Positions 54,708-64,000 of a DNA stretch of 64,000 nt are shown piece by piece (position 1 is the first letter of the stretch; each line of letters starts with the position of its first letter). The notes under the pieces are model-generated. The model did no database searches. It was not told where the DNA came from and was given only the letters and a program-made list of their open reading frames with translations. The stretch is from Corallococcus silvisoli (GTDB taxonomy: Bacteria > Myxococcota > Myxococcia > Myxococcales > Myxococcaceae). The stretch covers positions 372,001 to 436,000 of the forward strand of contig NZ_JAAAPJ010000001.1 of assembly GCF_009909145.1 (NCBI RefSeq). Reading direction: 5' to 3'. The position numbers and the translations under genes are program-made.

Positions 54708-55025
54708 ATGCTGAAGACCGCCCTGGGACGTTTCCGCGCCGTTGCCTTCTGGGAAGGACTGTCCTTCCTGGTCCTGCTGCTCATCGCCATGCCGCTGAAG
54801 TACGCCATGGGCATGCCCCAGGGCGTGCGCGCGGTGGGCATGGCGCACGGCCTGCTCTTCATGGCGTATCTGTACACGCTGATGATGGCGGCCATCGAGT
54901 ACCGATGGGGCGTGAAGCGGATCGCCGTGGCCTTCGTGGCGTCGCTCGTGCCGGGCGGGACGTTCTGGCTGGACGTGAGGCTTCGCGGTGAGGCGCGCGC
55001 GCTGGAGGCGGCGAAGTCAGCGTAA
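54708..55025 (+). CDS. DUF3817 family membrane protein
   Basis: The ATG at 54708 follows GGAGGAGAGAGGAG. The 105-residue product has three membrane helices (FWEGLSFLVLLLIAMPLKY; GLLFMAYLYTLMMAAIEY; IAVAFVASLVPGGTFWLD) with the DUF3817 signature FxxxAxxEGxSFLxLL near the N-terminus and the conserved HG and YR. Function is unknown for the family. Its last nine bases overlap the end of the convergent gene. Confidence 0.88.
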   Translation: MLKTALGRFRAVAFWEGLSFLVLLLIAMPLKYAMGMPQGVRAVGMAHGLLFMAYLYTLMMAAIEYRWGVKRIAVAFVASLVPGGTFWLDVRLRGEARALEAAKSA

Positions 55026-55541
55026 GGGGTCCTTGATCAGGTCGACGGACGCCGGCAGGACGATGAGCAGCACCGTCGCGAGCCAGGGCAGGCCGTTGAG
55101 CACGATGCCGATGATGGCGGGCACGAGGACCCGGAGAAGACGCCGGTCCCGCTCCCGCCTGAGCGCGAAGAGCCCGCAGCCGAGTCCCAGCAGGAAGCCG
55201 CTCGTCAGGGTGAGCAGCCCCACGAGCGAGCCCTGCTTGAAACCCCAGAAGTAGATCGCTCCCGACGTGAGGAACGCGGTGAGCCAGCTGCACTGGGCCA
55301 GGTATTCGCCAATGCTGCTGCGGTTGTCGGAGGGGTCGAGCCCCGCCGCGCGCAAGTGGTTCCCGCAGGTGCGGCAATGTCCCGGGTTGCTCCCGGGGGC
55401 GATGCAGGCCCGGCACATGAAGGCTCCACATCGCGAGCATGCTCGCGGTGCGGCCCTGGAATGGGTGGCACAGCGCGGCTCATCCTCGGCGCTGGAGGTC
55501 GGAGCGGAAGTCATACGCGCGGCATCATAGGGAGCTGGCAT
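55017..55541 (-). CDS. zinc-ribbon membrane protein, unknown function
   Basis: I chose the ATG at 55541, with AGAAGGAG about 11 bases upstream; starts at 55514 and 55565 are possible. The N-terminal part has Cys/His pairs in the order CATH, CSRCGAFMCRAC and CRTCGNHL, like a B-box or double zinc ribbon. Three to four membrane helices follow (SWLTAFLTSGAIYFWGF; GLLTLTSGFLLGLGCGLFAL; LVPAIIGIVLNGLPWLATVL). Similar cytoplasmic zinc plus membrane proteins are common in myxobacteria, with no known role. Its stop overlaps the end of the DUF3817 gene on the other strand. Confidence 0.75.
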   Translation of the reverse strand: MPAPYDAARMTSAPTSSAEDEPRCATHSRAAPRACSRCGAFMCRACIAPGSNPGHCRTCGNHLRAAGLDPSDNRSSIGEYLAQCSWLTAFLTSGAIYFWGFKQGSLVGLLTLTSGFLLGLGCGLFALRRERDRRLLRVLVPAIIGIVLNGLPWLATVLLIVLPASVDLIKDPLR

Positions 55542-55650
55542 TGGATGCGCGGCTCCTTCTCCCATGCGTGACAACTGTCTGGCCTGGTGCTTGCTCGGAG
55601 CCCGCGCGGGGCGATTGACCCAGATGTCTGCCCGACGCAGGCTTGAGGTC

Positions 55651-56487
55651 ATGGGACGTCATACCGACAAGGTTGGAGACGCCTTTCCCCGGGCGCCTTC
55701 ACAGGAAGAATGGGAACGGATGGGGCAGGCGGAGCGGGCCCGGGTGGTGGAAGCGCTGCCGGGGGAAGTGACGTACGAAGAGATGGCGATGCCGGAGGGG
55801 GATCGCCACTCGAAGCCGAAGATGCGCGCGGTGGATGTCCTCGAGGGGTACTTCACGCGCCGGGGGCGCAAGGTCTACGTGGGCACGGAGTTGCCTGTCT
55901 ATTACCCGGCGGAGCGGCGCTTCGCGCCGGACCTGTTGGTGGTCCTGGACGCGGAGTCTCATTCCCGAGACAAGTGGGTGGTCAGTCACGAAGGCCACGG
56001 ACTCGACTGGGTGATGGAGGTGCACGTTGGCGGCGACCGGAAGAAGGACGCTGAATTCAACGTGAGCCGGTATGCCCGGTTGGGCATCCCTGAATACTTC
56101 ATCTTCGATGGAGGACGGTTCACCCTGGAGGGCTACCGCTTGGCGACGCCTGACGCGCGTGTCTACACGCGCATGGAACCCCATCACGGCCGGTATGTCT
56201 CGGAAGTGCTGGGGCTGGAGCTTCAGGTGGAAGGAGAGCACCTGCGGTTCTGGGCAGGGAACGCGCCGCTGCTGGAGTTGAGGGAGCTCCTCAGCCGGCT
56301 GGAAGACCAGACGGTGGAGCTGCAACGCCGCGCCGAGGAGGAGGCACGGCGCCGTGAAGAGCTGGAGCGGCTGCTCGCGAAGGAGACGCAGCGCCGCGAG
56401 CTGGAGCTGCAAAGCCGCGAGGAGCTGGAGCGACGGCTCGCGGAGGCACAGGCCGAGCTCGTCCGTCTGCGAAACTCCCGAGGCTGA
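55651..56487 (+). CDS. Uma2-family (PD-(D/E)XK) nuclease-like protein with coiled-coil tail
   Basis: The ATG at 55651 follows TTGAGG. Residues about 20-200 are a Uma2/DUF820 domain with FAPDLLVVLDAESHSRDKW (catalytic Asp), LDWVMEVHVGGDRKKD (Glu and Lys of the PD-(D/E)XK core) and ARLGIPEYFIFDGGRFTLEGYRL. A charged coiled coil (about 210-275) follows. Uma2 proteins occur as large families in some genomes, and their substrate is unknown. The nuclease-type residues are intact here. The gene stands alone with no toxin or restriction partner in view. Confidence 0.9.
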   Translation: MGRHTDKVGDAFPRAPSQEEWERMGQAERARVVEALPGEVTYEEMAMPEGDRHSKPKMRAVDVLEGYFTRRGRKVYVGTELPVYYPAERRFAPDLLVVLDAESHSRDKWVVSHEGHGLDWVMEVHVGGDRKKDAEFNVSRYARLGIPEYFIFDGGRFTLEGYRLATPDARVYTRMEPHHGRYVSEVLGLELQVEGEHLRFWAGNAPLLELRELLSRLEDQTVELQRRAEEEARRREELERLLAKETQRRELELQSREELERRLAEAQAELVRLRNSRG

Positions 56488-56496
56488 ACCGGCGGC

Positions 56497-57198
56497 TCAG
56501 GCGAGGGTGAACGCCCTCGCCAGGGTCAGCACCTCCACCCGCACGGCCCCCGCTTCCCGCAGCGCGACGGCGGCGGCCCTCGCGGTGGAGCCGGTGGTGA
56601 ACACATCATCCAGGAGCAACACCTCCTGCCCCTTCACCGCCCGAGCCGCCACGAAGGCCCCGGCCACGTTGCCCGCGCGCTCCGCTTCGCTCAACCCCAC
56701 CTGCCTTCGCGTCTCCCGCGTGCGCTCCAGCCACCCGACCGGCGCCGCCCACCCGCTGGCCTTCGCCACCTCTCCCGCCAGCAGGGATGCCTGGTCATAC
56801 CGCCGCTCCCGGAAGCGCCGCGCATGCAGTGGCAACGCCACCACGCACCGGGGCGCGGTCCTCAGGAAGCGGCGTGCCTCGTCCGCGAGCAGCGCCCCCA
56901 GCGGCGCGGCGAGGTCCGGCTGGTCCTCGTACTTGAACCGGTGAATGGCCCTCGCCACCGGGCCCTCGTGCGCGAAGGGCGCCCAGGCCCGGCTGAAGGG
57001 GGGCGGCACCGTCCGGCACCGGGGACAGGTGTTTCCCGGAAACACGCCGGGCTCCGCGCAGGTCCGGCAACAGACCGGCGGTAGCCGCTCCAGCGCCGTG
57101 TCACACGTCTCGCAGAACAGCGCGCCCACGCCCGGCAGCACCTTCGCGCAGGCCAGACACATGGGCGGGTAGAGCACATCCAGCAGGGCCTTCCACAT
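56497..57198 (-). CDS. comF: ComF family protein (amidophosphoribosyltransferase fold)
   Basis: The ATG at 57198 gives a normal 233-residue length; the open frame upstream is not coding. Zinc-finger cysteines occur in MCLACAKVL, CETCDTALE, CCRTC and CPRCR. The phosphoribosyltransferase part has FKYEDQPDLAAPLG, VVALPLHARRFRERRYDQA and the PRPP loop VLLLDDVFTTGSTARAAA. ComF is needed for DNA uptake in naturally competent bacteria. It is also present in many others, so competence should not be assumed. Confidence 0.94.
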   Translation of the reverse strand: MWKALLDVLYPPMCLACAKVLPGVGALFCETCDTALERLPPVCCRTCAEPGVFPGNTCPRCRTVPPPFSRAWAPFAHEGPVARAIHRFKYEDQPDLAAPLGALLADEARRFLRTAPRCVVALPLHARRFRERRYDQASLLAGEVAKASGWAAPVGWLERTRETRRQVGLSEAERAGNVAGAFVAARAVKGQEVLLLDDVFTTGSTARAAAVALREAGAVRVEVLTLARAFTLA

Positions 57199-57254
57199 CA
57201 CCGGGACTCCCAAGGGCAGCGCATGCCTCGCGCCTCGTGCGAGTCCCGTGCCGC

Positions 57255-58412
57255 TCAGTCCGCCGAGCGGCCCCGCGTCTTGTACGTGAGCACCGGCGCC
57301 AGCGTCGCCACCACCCGCACCAGCCCCGCCTCCACCAGGTCCGTCACCACGCGGTCGATGGCCTTGTACGCTGGCGGCGCTTCCTCGAAGAGCAGGTCCC
57401 GGTCCTCGCAGACCACGTGACTCTTGAACGCCGTGCGCGTCAGGGACTCCGCGGTGAAGCGCTCCCGCAGCCGCTCCCGCGCCGCCGTGCGCGTCCACTT
57501 GCGGCCCGCGCCGTGCGCCAGGCTGTGCGCGCTCTGCTCGCCCGTGCCCACCGGCAACACCAGATAGCTCAGCGCGCCGCGGCTGCCGGGAATCACCACC
57601 GGCCCCTCATCCCACGGCGCCGCGCCCTTGCGGTGCAGCCACCCCACGCGGCCATTCGCGTGCCGCGCGGTGACGCTGTTGTGGCACACATCCAACACCC
57701 GCCGCCCCGTCGCCCCGATTCCCGCCAGCGTCCGTTGCGCCACCAGCGCCCGGTTCGCCCGGGCCCAGGCCACCGCGCCGTCGTGCCGCTCCAGGTACGC
57801 GCGGGCCTCGTCCGACTCCGCCCCCAGCCCCCCCGCCGCGTGCCGGTCCACGTGCGTGCGGAGGATGGCCTCCCCCAGCCCGCGCGAACCCGAGTGCACG
57901 AGCAACAGCAACCGCTCCTCCCTCAGGCCCAGCGCCTCGAAGACGCGCGTGTCGTGCACCGTCTCCACCCGCTGCACCTCCGCGAAGTGGTTGCCGCCGC
58001 CCACCGTGCCCAGCGCGGCCTCGAAGCCCGTGGCCTTCGCGCCATGCTCCGCGAGGACCGCGTCCGTGTCGCCTCCCCACGCGCCCTCCAGGTCCAGCTT
58101 CGCCGCCCACCGCTCCGCCTTCGCCTTGCGCACCGGCAGGTCCACGTCCCACAAACCCATGCCACAGCCGATGTCGCTGCCCACCAGGTAGGGATAGAGG
58201 AAGCCCTCGGATTCGAAGGCCGCGCCCACCGGGGCGCCCTTGCCGGGATGCAGGTCCGGCAGCCCCACCGCCAGCCGCATGCCGGGCAGTCGCGCCACGG
58301 CTTCCAGCTGGCGCACCGCCTCTCCCTCCACCCAGGACTGGGGCGAGGCGATGATGCGCACGGTGGCTGCCGGCGCGACGGCCGTGGAGGTTTCAGAAGA
58401 AGGGGTGTTCAT
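57255..58412 (-). CDS. rtcB: RtcB-family RNA ligase (short, release factor H-coupled type)
   Basis: The 385-residue protein has the RtcB motifs: PDLHPGKGAPVGAAF, GSDIGCGMGLW with the metal Cys, GTVGGGNHFAEV, HSGSRGLG and the guanylated His in SLAHGAGRKWTR. RtcB joins RNA ends bearing 2',3'-cyclic phosphate or 3'-phosphate to 5'-OH, using GTP and manganese. The length and divergence fit the subgroup usually encoded beside release factor gene prfH, but no prfH is seen here. An upstream gap of 66 bases separates it from rlmH. Confidence 0.88.
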   Translation of the reverse strand: MNTPSSETSTAVAPAATVRIIASPQSWVEGEAVRQLEAVARLPGMRLAVGLPDLHPGKGAPVGAAFESEGFLYPYLVGSDIGCGMGLWDVDLPVRKAKAERWAAKLDLEGAWGGDTDAVLAEHGAKATGFEAALGTVGGGNHFAEVQRVETVHDTRVFEALGLREERLLLLVHSGSRGLGEAILRTHVDRHAAGGLGAESDEARAYLERHDGAVAWARANRALVAQRTLAGIGATGRRVLDVCHNSVTARHANGRVGWLHRKGAAPWDEGPVVIPGSRGALSYLVLPVGTGEQSAHSLAHGAGRKWTRTAARERLRERFTAESLTRTAFKSHVVCEDRDLLFEEAPPAYKAIDRVVTDLVEAGLVRVVATLAPVLTYKTRGRSAD

Positions 58413-58478
58413 GGTGGCCGCTCGGACGCGGGCGCTTCTCGCGCCCTGACGTCCCGGCCGGCCGGGCTGCCCGGCTGC

Positions 58479-58943
58479 CTACTTGTGGTAGGGCTCGCCC
58501 TTGAGGAGGGTGAACGCGCGGTAGATCTGCTCGATGAGCACCGCCCTCGCCATCCGGTGGGGCAGCGTCATCTTCGACAGCGACAGCACTTGATGCGCCG
58601 CGGCGCGCACCGAGTCGTCCAGGCCTTCGTCCCCGCCGATGACGAAGAGCAGGTCCTTCGCGCCCGTCTGCGCCTTGCCGACGTAGCGGCTGAACTCCAC
58701 CGAGTCCAGCAGCGTGCCGCGCTCGTCCAGCGCCACCAGCCAGTCCTGCGGCTTGCGCTTGCCCAGGATGGCGGTGGCCTCCGAGGACTTCGCGTCGCCC
58801 GCCTTGAGCTTGCGGCCCGACGCTTCCGTCAACTCCACCAGCTCGAAGCGCGTGTAGTGCTCGAGCCGCCGCGCGTACTCCTGCACGGCGGGCTCGAACA
58901 GCCCGGACCGGTCCTTGCCAATGGAGAGCAGACGGACCTTCAC
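58479..58943 (-). CDS. rlmH: 23S rRNA pseudouridine-1915 N3-methyltransferase RlmH
   Basis: The GTG at 58943 gives 154 residues, the normal size. The SPOUT fold is seen in [62 protein letters not shown] and the C-terminal GEPYHK. All key AdoMet-site residues are present. It methylates pseudouridine 1915 of 23S rRNA in 70S ribosomes. It lies two bases after the rsfS stop, the usual neighbour. Confidence 0.96.
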   Translation of the reverse strand: MKVRLLSIGKDRSGLFEPAVQEYARRLEHYTRFELVELTEASGRKLKAGDAKSSEATAILGKRKPQDWLVALDERGTLLDSVEFSRYVGKAQTGAKDLLFVIGGDEGLDDSVRAAAHQVLSLSKMTLPHRMARAVLIEQIYRAFTLLKGEPYHK

Positions 58944-58945
58944 CG

Positions 58946-59488
58946 CTAGGCCGGCTTCTCCCGGGGCGCGTCCGCCCACAACCCGTCCAGGTCGTAGAAG
59001 GCGCGCACCTCGCCGTTGAACAGGTGGGCCACGACGTCGTCGTAATCCAGCAACACCCACTGGCCCGTCTCCAGGCCCTCGGTGCTGATGGGACGCAGCG
59101 GCGGCGCGTCCTGCTTGAGCTGCACCTGGACGTGCTCCGCCATGGCGCTCACCTGGCGGTCGCTCTCGCCGGAGGCGATGACGATGTAGTCCGCGTAGGA
59201 CGTCATCCCGCGCATGTCGAGGATGACGACGTCCGAGGCCTTCTTGTCCAACAGCAGGTCGCCAATGCGGCGCGCCAGCGCGCGCGCCTTCGGATTGTCC
59301 GCGGGCTTGGGCGGCGCGGGCGGGGCCGCGGCGCGCGGGGCCTTCTTGCGCGCGGCGGCGGTCTTCTTGCGCGGCGGCGGGCGCAGGCTGGACTTCGCCT
59401 TCTTCGCCGCCGTCTTCTTCCGGGCCGGAGCCCGGGTGCCGCTCTTCGCCTTCGTCTTGGATGCGGGGGTCTTCTTCTTCGTGGCCAT
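58946..59488 (-). CDS. rsfS: ribosome silencing factor RsfS with basic N-terminal extension
   Basis: Residues about 65-175 are the RsfS/Iojap domain: [26 protein letters not shown], then [31 protein letters not shown]. RsfS binds L14 of the large ribosomal subunit and blocks subunit joining during starvation. Before it lies a roughly 65-residue Lys/Ala/Pro-rich tail ([20 protein letters not shown] and further runs), which resembles histone H1-like tails. Most RsfS proteins (about 110-130 residues) lack this tail. It may add rRNA binding. Confidence 0.93.
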   Translation of the reverse strand: MATKKKTPASKTKAKSGTRAPARKKTAAKKAKSSLRPPPRKKTAAARKKAPRAAAPPAPPKPADNPKARALARRIGDLLLDKKASDVVILDMRGMTSYADYIVIASGESDRQVSAMAEHVQVQLKQDAPPLRPISTEGLETGQWVLLDYDDVVAHLFNGEVRAFYDLDGLWADAPREKPA

Positions 59489-59549
59489 GTGGCGGATACC
59501 CTAGCGCACCCTTGGCAAGCTTCCAGCGCTCCTCTAAGGGGTTCCGTCC

Positions 59550-59864
59550 ATGAGCGACGCCCGCCTGGAGCAGTTCAAGAAGATGGTGGCCCAGTTCCCC
59601 GACGCCCCCATGGCCTGGTTCTCCCTGGGGAAGCTGCACCTGGAGCGCAAGGAGTACGACGGCGCCATCCAGAGTCTGGAGACCGCCGTCCGCCTGGACC
59701 CCCAGTACGCCGCCGCCCTCGTCTCCCTGGGGGACGCCTACGTGGGGGCCGGGCGCACCGACAAGGCGAAGGAGGTGCTCACCACCGCCCGGGACCACGC
59801 GCTCGCCCAGCAGCACCCCGGCCTGGCGGAGGAGATCGACGAGCGCATCGCCGACCTGGACTGA
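59550..59864 (+). CDS. small TPR protein
   Basis: The 104-residue cytosolic protein has two clear TPR motifs ([20 protein letters not shown], then [20 protein letters not shown]) and a helical end. It could be an adaptor for a larger complex. It is divergent from rsfS, with 61 bases between, and converges with the barrel protein gene. Confidence 0.85.
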   Translation: MSDARLEQFKKMVAQFPDAPMAWFSLGKLHLERKEYDGAIQSLETAVRLDPQYAAALVSLGDAYVGAGRTDKAKEVLTTARDHALAQQHPGLAEEIDERIADLD

Positions 59865-59904
59865 CCGGGCGTCCGAGCCAGCAGCCCCCGGCCTCCCGTG
59901 ATGC

Positions 59905-60999
59905 CTAGTCCTGGTCGCGCCAGGTGAAGCCCACGCCGAACACCTGGCGTGTGTAGCTCAGGTTGTTGCGGGGCAGGTGCGTGCTCCAGATGCCCCAGGA
60001 CAGCTCCAGGTCCACCCGGGGGGAGACGGGCCGCGCCAGCTTCAGGGACAGCGAGTTCTGACCCTCGTCCTCCTCCACCAGGATGATCTCCGGCGACAGG
60101 AAGATGCCGTCCGGGTAGCGCGAGAGGCCCAGCGTGCCCTGCGCCAGCAGCGTCACCCGCCACGGCAGCCGCACGCCGGCGCTGCCGGTGAGCCGGTGGC
60201 GCAGCGCCGTTTCACCGAAGCTGTTGGAGCTGACCTCCTGGAAGGCATACGTGAGCGACAGCTTCACCGGCCCCCGGTACGTGTAGCCCGCGCCCGCCAC
60301 CAGCGCGCCGTCCTGGCGCCGTCCGGGGGACTGGCTGACGCCAGGGAACGGCCGCGCCAGGAGGCTGTAGCGGCGCGAACCCCATTCACCGAACACGTTC
60401 AAGGCATGGCGCGGCGCCAGCCGGTAGCGGCCCAGCACCCCCACCTCCGGCCCGCCGAAGTCCGCTGTCTCGTCCGGGCGGTACACGAAGCGCCGCGCAC
60501 CCACGCGCACCCGCAGCGCGAGCCGCACGTCCGGGGCGTACTCGGCGAAGAGGCTGGTGCCCAGGTCCGAATAAGCGCGGCTGCCGCCCCGCCGGTCCTT
60601 GGCGTGGCCCTCCGCGCCCACCCCCCACTCGGTGCCCAGCGCCAGCGAACCCTCCAGGGCGCCCGCCTGCACCAGCGTGTCCTCGTTGGAGTAGTCCAGG
60701 TACTTGCGCCCCCCCAGCTCGTACCGGCCCACCACCTGCGCGCGCTCGCCGGTGCCCCGGCCCTCCGCCACGCCCAGCACGCTCAGCGCCAGGTCCGCGC
60801 CGGGGGCGGGCGTGACGCCGTCGGTGAAGTCCCGGGGGGCGTTGGTGTCCACGAGCAACCGGCCGGTGCCCCGGAGCGAGCCCTGCCACTCGGCCGCGAG
60901 CGCACCTCCGCCCCACAGGGTGGCGAGGGCGAGGAGGAGCGGAGGCAGGCGGCGGTCCAAGACGCGCGCACCATACTCCGGCCCGCTGGCACGCCCCAT
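59905..60999 (-). CDS. outer-membrane beta-barrel protein, unknown function
   Basis: The ATG at 60999 gives 364 residues with a signal peptide (hydrophobic core [18 protein letters not shown]). A TTG at 60957 is an alternative that would shorten its n-region. The mature protein consists of alternating polar/hydrophobic strands with aromatic ends, such as [38 protein letters not shown] and FGVGFTW, the last a terminal barrel-like strand. This pattern fits an outer-membrane barrel. The family is not recognised. Confidence 0.8.
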   Translation of the reverse strand: MGRASGPEYGARVLDRRLPPLLLALATLWGGGALAAEWQGSLRGTGRLLVDTNAPRDFTDGVTPAPGADLALSVLGVAEGRGTGERAQVVGRYELGGRKYLDYSNEDTLVQAGALEGSLALGTEWGVGAEGHAKDRRGGSRAYSDLGTSLFAEYAPDVRLALRVRVGARRFVYRPDETADFGGPEVGVLGRYRLAPRHALNVFGEWGSRRYSLLARPFPGVSQSPGRRQDGALVAGAGYTYRGPVKLSLTYAFQEVSSNSFGETALRHRLTGSAGVRLPWRVTLLAQGTLGLSRYPDGIFLSPEIILVEEDEGQNSLSLKLARPVSPRVDLELSWGIWSTHLPRNNLSYTRQVFGVGFTWRDQD

Positions 61000-61094
61000 C
61001 CTCGCGAAGCCCGGGCGGCCGCCGTCCTCCCGGGGACAGCGGGACGCGCCCGCGGTCGGTGACGCCGCACCCGGCCGCCCGGTACATTGCGGCC

Positions 61095-61637
61095 ATGTCT
61101 TCTGCGTCCTTCCTCGCGGTGGTGGCCGGCCTGGGGCTCGTCGCCTGCTCCCCCTCGTCCTTCACCACGGAGATCCAGGGCGAGGTGACGGTGCCCGCGA
61201 GCCCCACCGGCAAGCCCACGCTCCTCAACGCCTTTCCCGCCATCAGCAGCTTCTCGTCGCTGGACTTCAACGAGAACCAGGACTTCAAGAACCGGGACGT
61301 CACCAAGGACGAGGTGTCGCGCGTGCAGGTGCGCTCGCTCAAGCTCAAGGTGCTCAGCCCCAACGACCAGGGCTTCGACTTCCTGGACTCGCTGGAGGCC
61401 GTGGCCCGCGCGGGCAACTCCGAGTCGCGCTTCGCGGCGCGCGACGGCATCGCCGCGCTGGAGCTGAGCCCGCCCAACCCCACGCTGTCGCTGAAGACGG
61501 ACGGGAGCGTGGACCTGAGGCCCTACGTCGCCGCGCCCTCCATGGCCATCCTCCTGCGCGGCACCGGACGCCTGCCGGAGCGCGAGGTGCGCCTGCAGGC
61601 CACGGTGGTGCTGGAGGTCGAGGGCGGCCTGCTGTAG
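61095..61637 (+). CDS. hypothetical lipoprotein
   Basis: The ATG at 61095 gives a signal with lipobox LVAC and a 180-residue protein. The mature part is mixed alpha/beta with a long Ser/Lys-rich strand region (VQVRSLKLKVLSPNDQGFDF) and a late hydrophobic strand pair (SMAILLRGTG, VRLQATVVLEV). I recognise no family. It is divergent from the barrel protein gene, with 95 bases between, so the two may be co-regulated. Confidence 0.75.
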   Translation: MSSASFLAVVAGLGLVACSPSSFTTEIQGEVTVPASPTGKPTLLNAFPAISSFSSLDFNENQDFKNRDVTKDEVSRVQVRSLKLKVLSPNDQGFDFLDSLEAVARAGNSESRFAARDGIAALELSPPNPTLSLKTDGSVDLRPYVAAPSMAILLRGTGRLPEREVRLQATVVLEVEGGLL

Positions 61638-61658
61638 CGCCCGGGCGCGCGCGGCCGG

Positions 61659-62723
61659 TCAGTGCGTCAGCGTCTTGGCCCGCTGCTCCAGCGCCCCCGC
61701 GCGGCCATCCAGCTCGCGCGCCAGGGATTCCAGCCGCGTGGCCTCCTGCTCCAGGGAGGAGAGGTCCTCGGGGCCGCCCGCGGCCAGCGCCTGGGCGCGC
61801 ACCGGATCCACCTGGGGCCGCCGGTCGCTGGCGGTGACGGACGCCGTCCCCATGCCGCCCGGCCGGGTGGGGTCACCGCCGGTGGTGGTCTCTCCTCCGC
61901 TGTTGGGGCCGCCCGCCAGGGGCGGCGCGTTGTAATCCGCTTCGCCCGCGCTGACCCACGGCATCCGGGTGCCGCCGCTGCGCTGCGTGGGCGCCACCTG
62001 GAGGCCCTGGTCGCCGGTGGTGCGCAGGCGCAGGCGCCGGTCCTGGTCGTCGAACATGGACTCCTCGCCCAGGAAGTCGTTCATGCGCCGGTCCAGGTCG
62101 CGCTCCTCGCGCACCTCCGTGATGCGCGCCTTCAAGGCCTGGAGCCGCTGGCGCACCTTGTCCTGCGTGTCGCGCAGCGCGTCCGCCTGCGCGAGCAGGT
62201 CCTCTGGATCATCCCCGCGGGTCGCGCCCTCCAGCGCCGGCACCTGCGAAGCGGGCAGCGCGGCGCGCACGGCCTCCCGCTCGCCGCGCACGGACCGCAT
62301 CTGCTCCAGCAGCCGCGCCCGCTCTCCCCGGTCCGTCGTCGCGTCCCAGGCCGCGCGCAGCCGCGTCAGCTCCTGGGAGAGCGCGCCGTGCAGCGCCAGG
62401 TGCGCGCGCTCCACCTCGCCCTCCGCGCCGGACACCGACTGCGCCAACCCGGTCAGCTCCCCGCTCAGCTCCTGCGAACGGCGCAGCGCGCCTTCCAGCT
62501 CCCCACCCGGCGTGAGCTTTCCCTGGCGCTGGGCCTTGAGGGCTTCGATGCGCGCGGCCAGCCCGTTGAGCTCGTCGCGCAGGCCCTGCTGCCGGTTGCG
62601 CAGGGTGCGCACCTCGCTTCGCGCCGCCTGGGCGTTCGCGCGAGCCTGCTCCAGCCCCGTCGTCGCCCCAGCGGGAGCGCCCACGAGCAGACACAGGAGA
62701 ACGGGCAGGGCACGCAGCATCAT
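61659..62723 (-). CDS. secreted coiled-coil protein, unknown function
   Basis: The 354-residue product has a signal peptide (MLRALPVLLCLLVGAPAGA). Long coiled-coil helices cover about residues 22-220 (including EQARANAQAARSEVRTL and LLEQMRSVRGEREAVRAAL). A Gly/Thr/Pro-rich linker and a last helix follow. This rod-like layout fits a periplasmic spacer, but no family is recognised. Its start may be the ATG ATG at 62723 or the second ATG. Confidence 0.75.
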   Translation of the reverse strand: MMLRALPVLLCLLVGAPAGATTGLEQARANAQAARSEVRTLRNRQQGLRDELNGLAARIEALKAQRQGKLTPGGELEGALRRSQELSGELTGLAQSVSGAEGEVERAHLALHGALSQELTRLRAAWDATTDRGERARLLEQMRSVRGEREAVRAALPASQVPALEGATRGDDPEDLLAQADALRDTQDKVRQRLQALKARITEVREERDLDRRMNDFLGEESMFDDQDRRLRLRTTGDQGLQVAPTQRSGGTRMPWVSAGEADYNAPPLAGGPNSGGETTTGGDPTRPGGMGTASVTASDRRPQVDPVRAQALAAGGPEDLSSLEQEATRLESLARELDGRAGALEQRAKTLTH

Positions 62724-62908
62724 CGAAGGAACACCGTCAGCAAGGCGGATGCCAGCCCCATCCTCCTACCTTGTTCCCGGGCCCGCCGGAAAGCGTCCTG
62801 GTTCCGGGGATCTGGCCGCGGCCGGGTGGGAAGGGGTAGGCAGGCGAGGCGGTGGAAAATCATGGGGCTGGGGCGGGGGTGACGGATTTCCGAGGCGACA
62901 GGGGGCCC

Positions 62909-64000
<1,092 letters not shown>

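Noticed and set aside
55651..56487. Part of a defence or toxin island
   Set aside because: Uma2 alone, with no methylase, recombinase or toxin partner and ordinary composition around it, does not support such a call.

Overview
The window is GC-rich DNA (roughly 70 %) with tightly packed, often overlapping genes. It carries many lipoproteins, a Hanks-type Ser/Thr kinase, NtrC-family sigma-54 activators, large TPR/DUF3857 proteins and paralogous secreted proteins. This gene mix suggests a myxobacterium (Myxococcota, Myxococcus/Corallococcus-like). The taxonomic call is inference from content, not from a marker gene. I found no rRNA, tRNA, CRISPR array, insertion sequence or prophage.

Layout. 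1-1145: end of a TPR protein and a lipoprotein on the opposite strand. 1391-6109: a six-gene operon of Tad/Flp-type pilin-like proteins, without the Tad secretion ATPase in view. 6143-7318: a solute-binding lipoprotein. 7425-13775: a complete SUF iron-sulfur operon (Rrf2 regulator, sufB, C, D, S, U, T) behind a perfect palindrome that is a good operator candidate. 13808-24800: secreted or envelope proteins (a DJ-1-like protein with a C-terminal membrane anchor, an isoaspartyl-peptidase lipoprotein, a large transglutaminase-like pseudoenzyme), a Ser/Thr kinase and a GAF protein. 24867-27658: a histidine kinase/NtrC two-component pair, followed by an L,D-transpeptidase. 29727-31605: a minus-strand operon of YjbQ, an esterase and a cyclophilin lipoprotein.

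31681-38804: a polyamine-linked cluster in which AdoMet decarboxylase, a DUF4178 zinc-ribbon membrane protein, a 53-residue membrane microprotein, DUF350, a membrane-fused spermidine synthase, an exported FAD oxidoreductase and an exported PLP enzyme run in one direction, with overlaps or short gaps. 38877-43441: cupin, rhodanese, a multi-pass membrane protein and a fused trehalose-6-phosphate synthase/phosphatase. 43461-49505: a secreted barrel-like protein and a second, catalytically intact DUF3857/transglutaminase protein.

49772-54393: a chitin-use operon on the minus strand (SIS-type glucosamine-6-phosphate deaminase, nagA, GH18 chitinase). The junction between the deaminase and nagA has been duplicated in tandem. 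The result is three consecutive 30-33 codon mini-ORFs, each starting like NagA, ending like the deaminase, and joined to its neighbours by TGATG/TAATG stop-start overlaps. This is the most unusual structure in the window. 54708-64000: small membrane proteins, Uma2, ComF, an RtcB-family ligase, rlmH/rsfS, a TPR protein, an outer-membrane barrel protein, a lipoprotein, a coiled-coil protein and a second NtrC-type regulator cut by the window edge.
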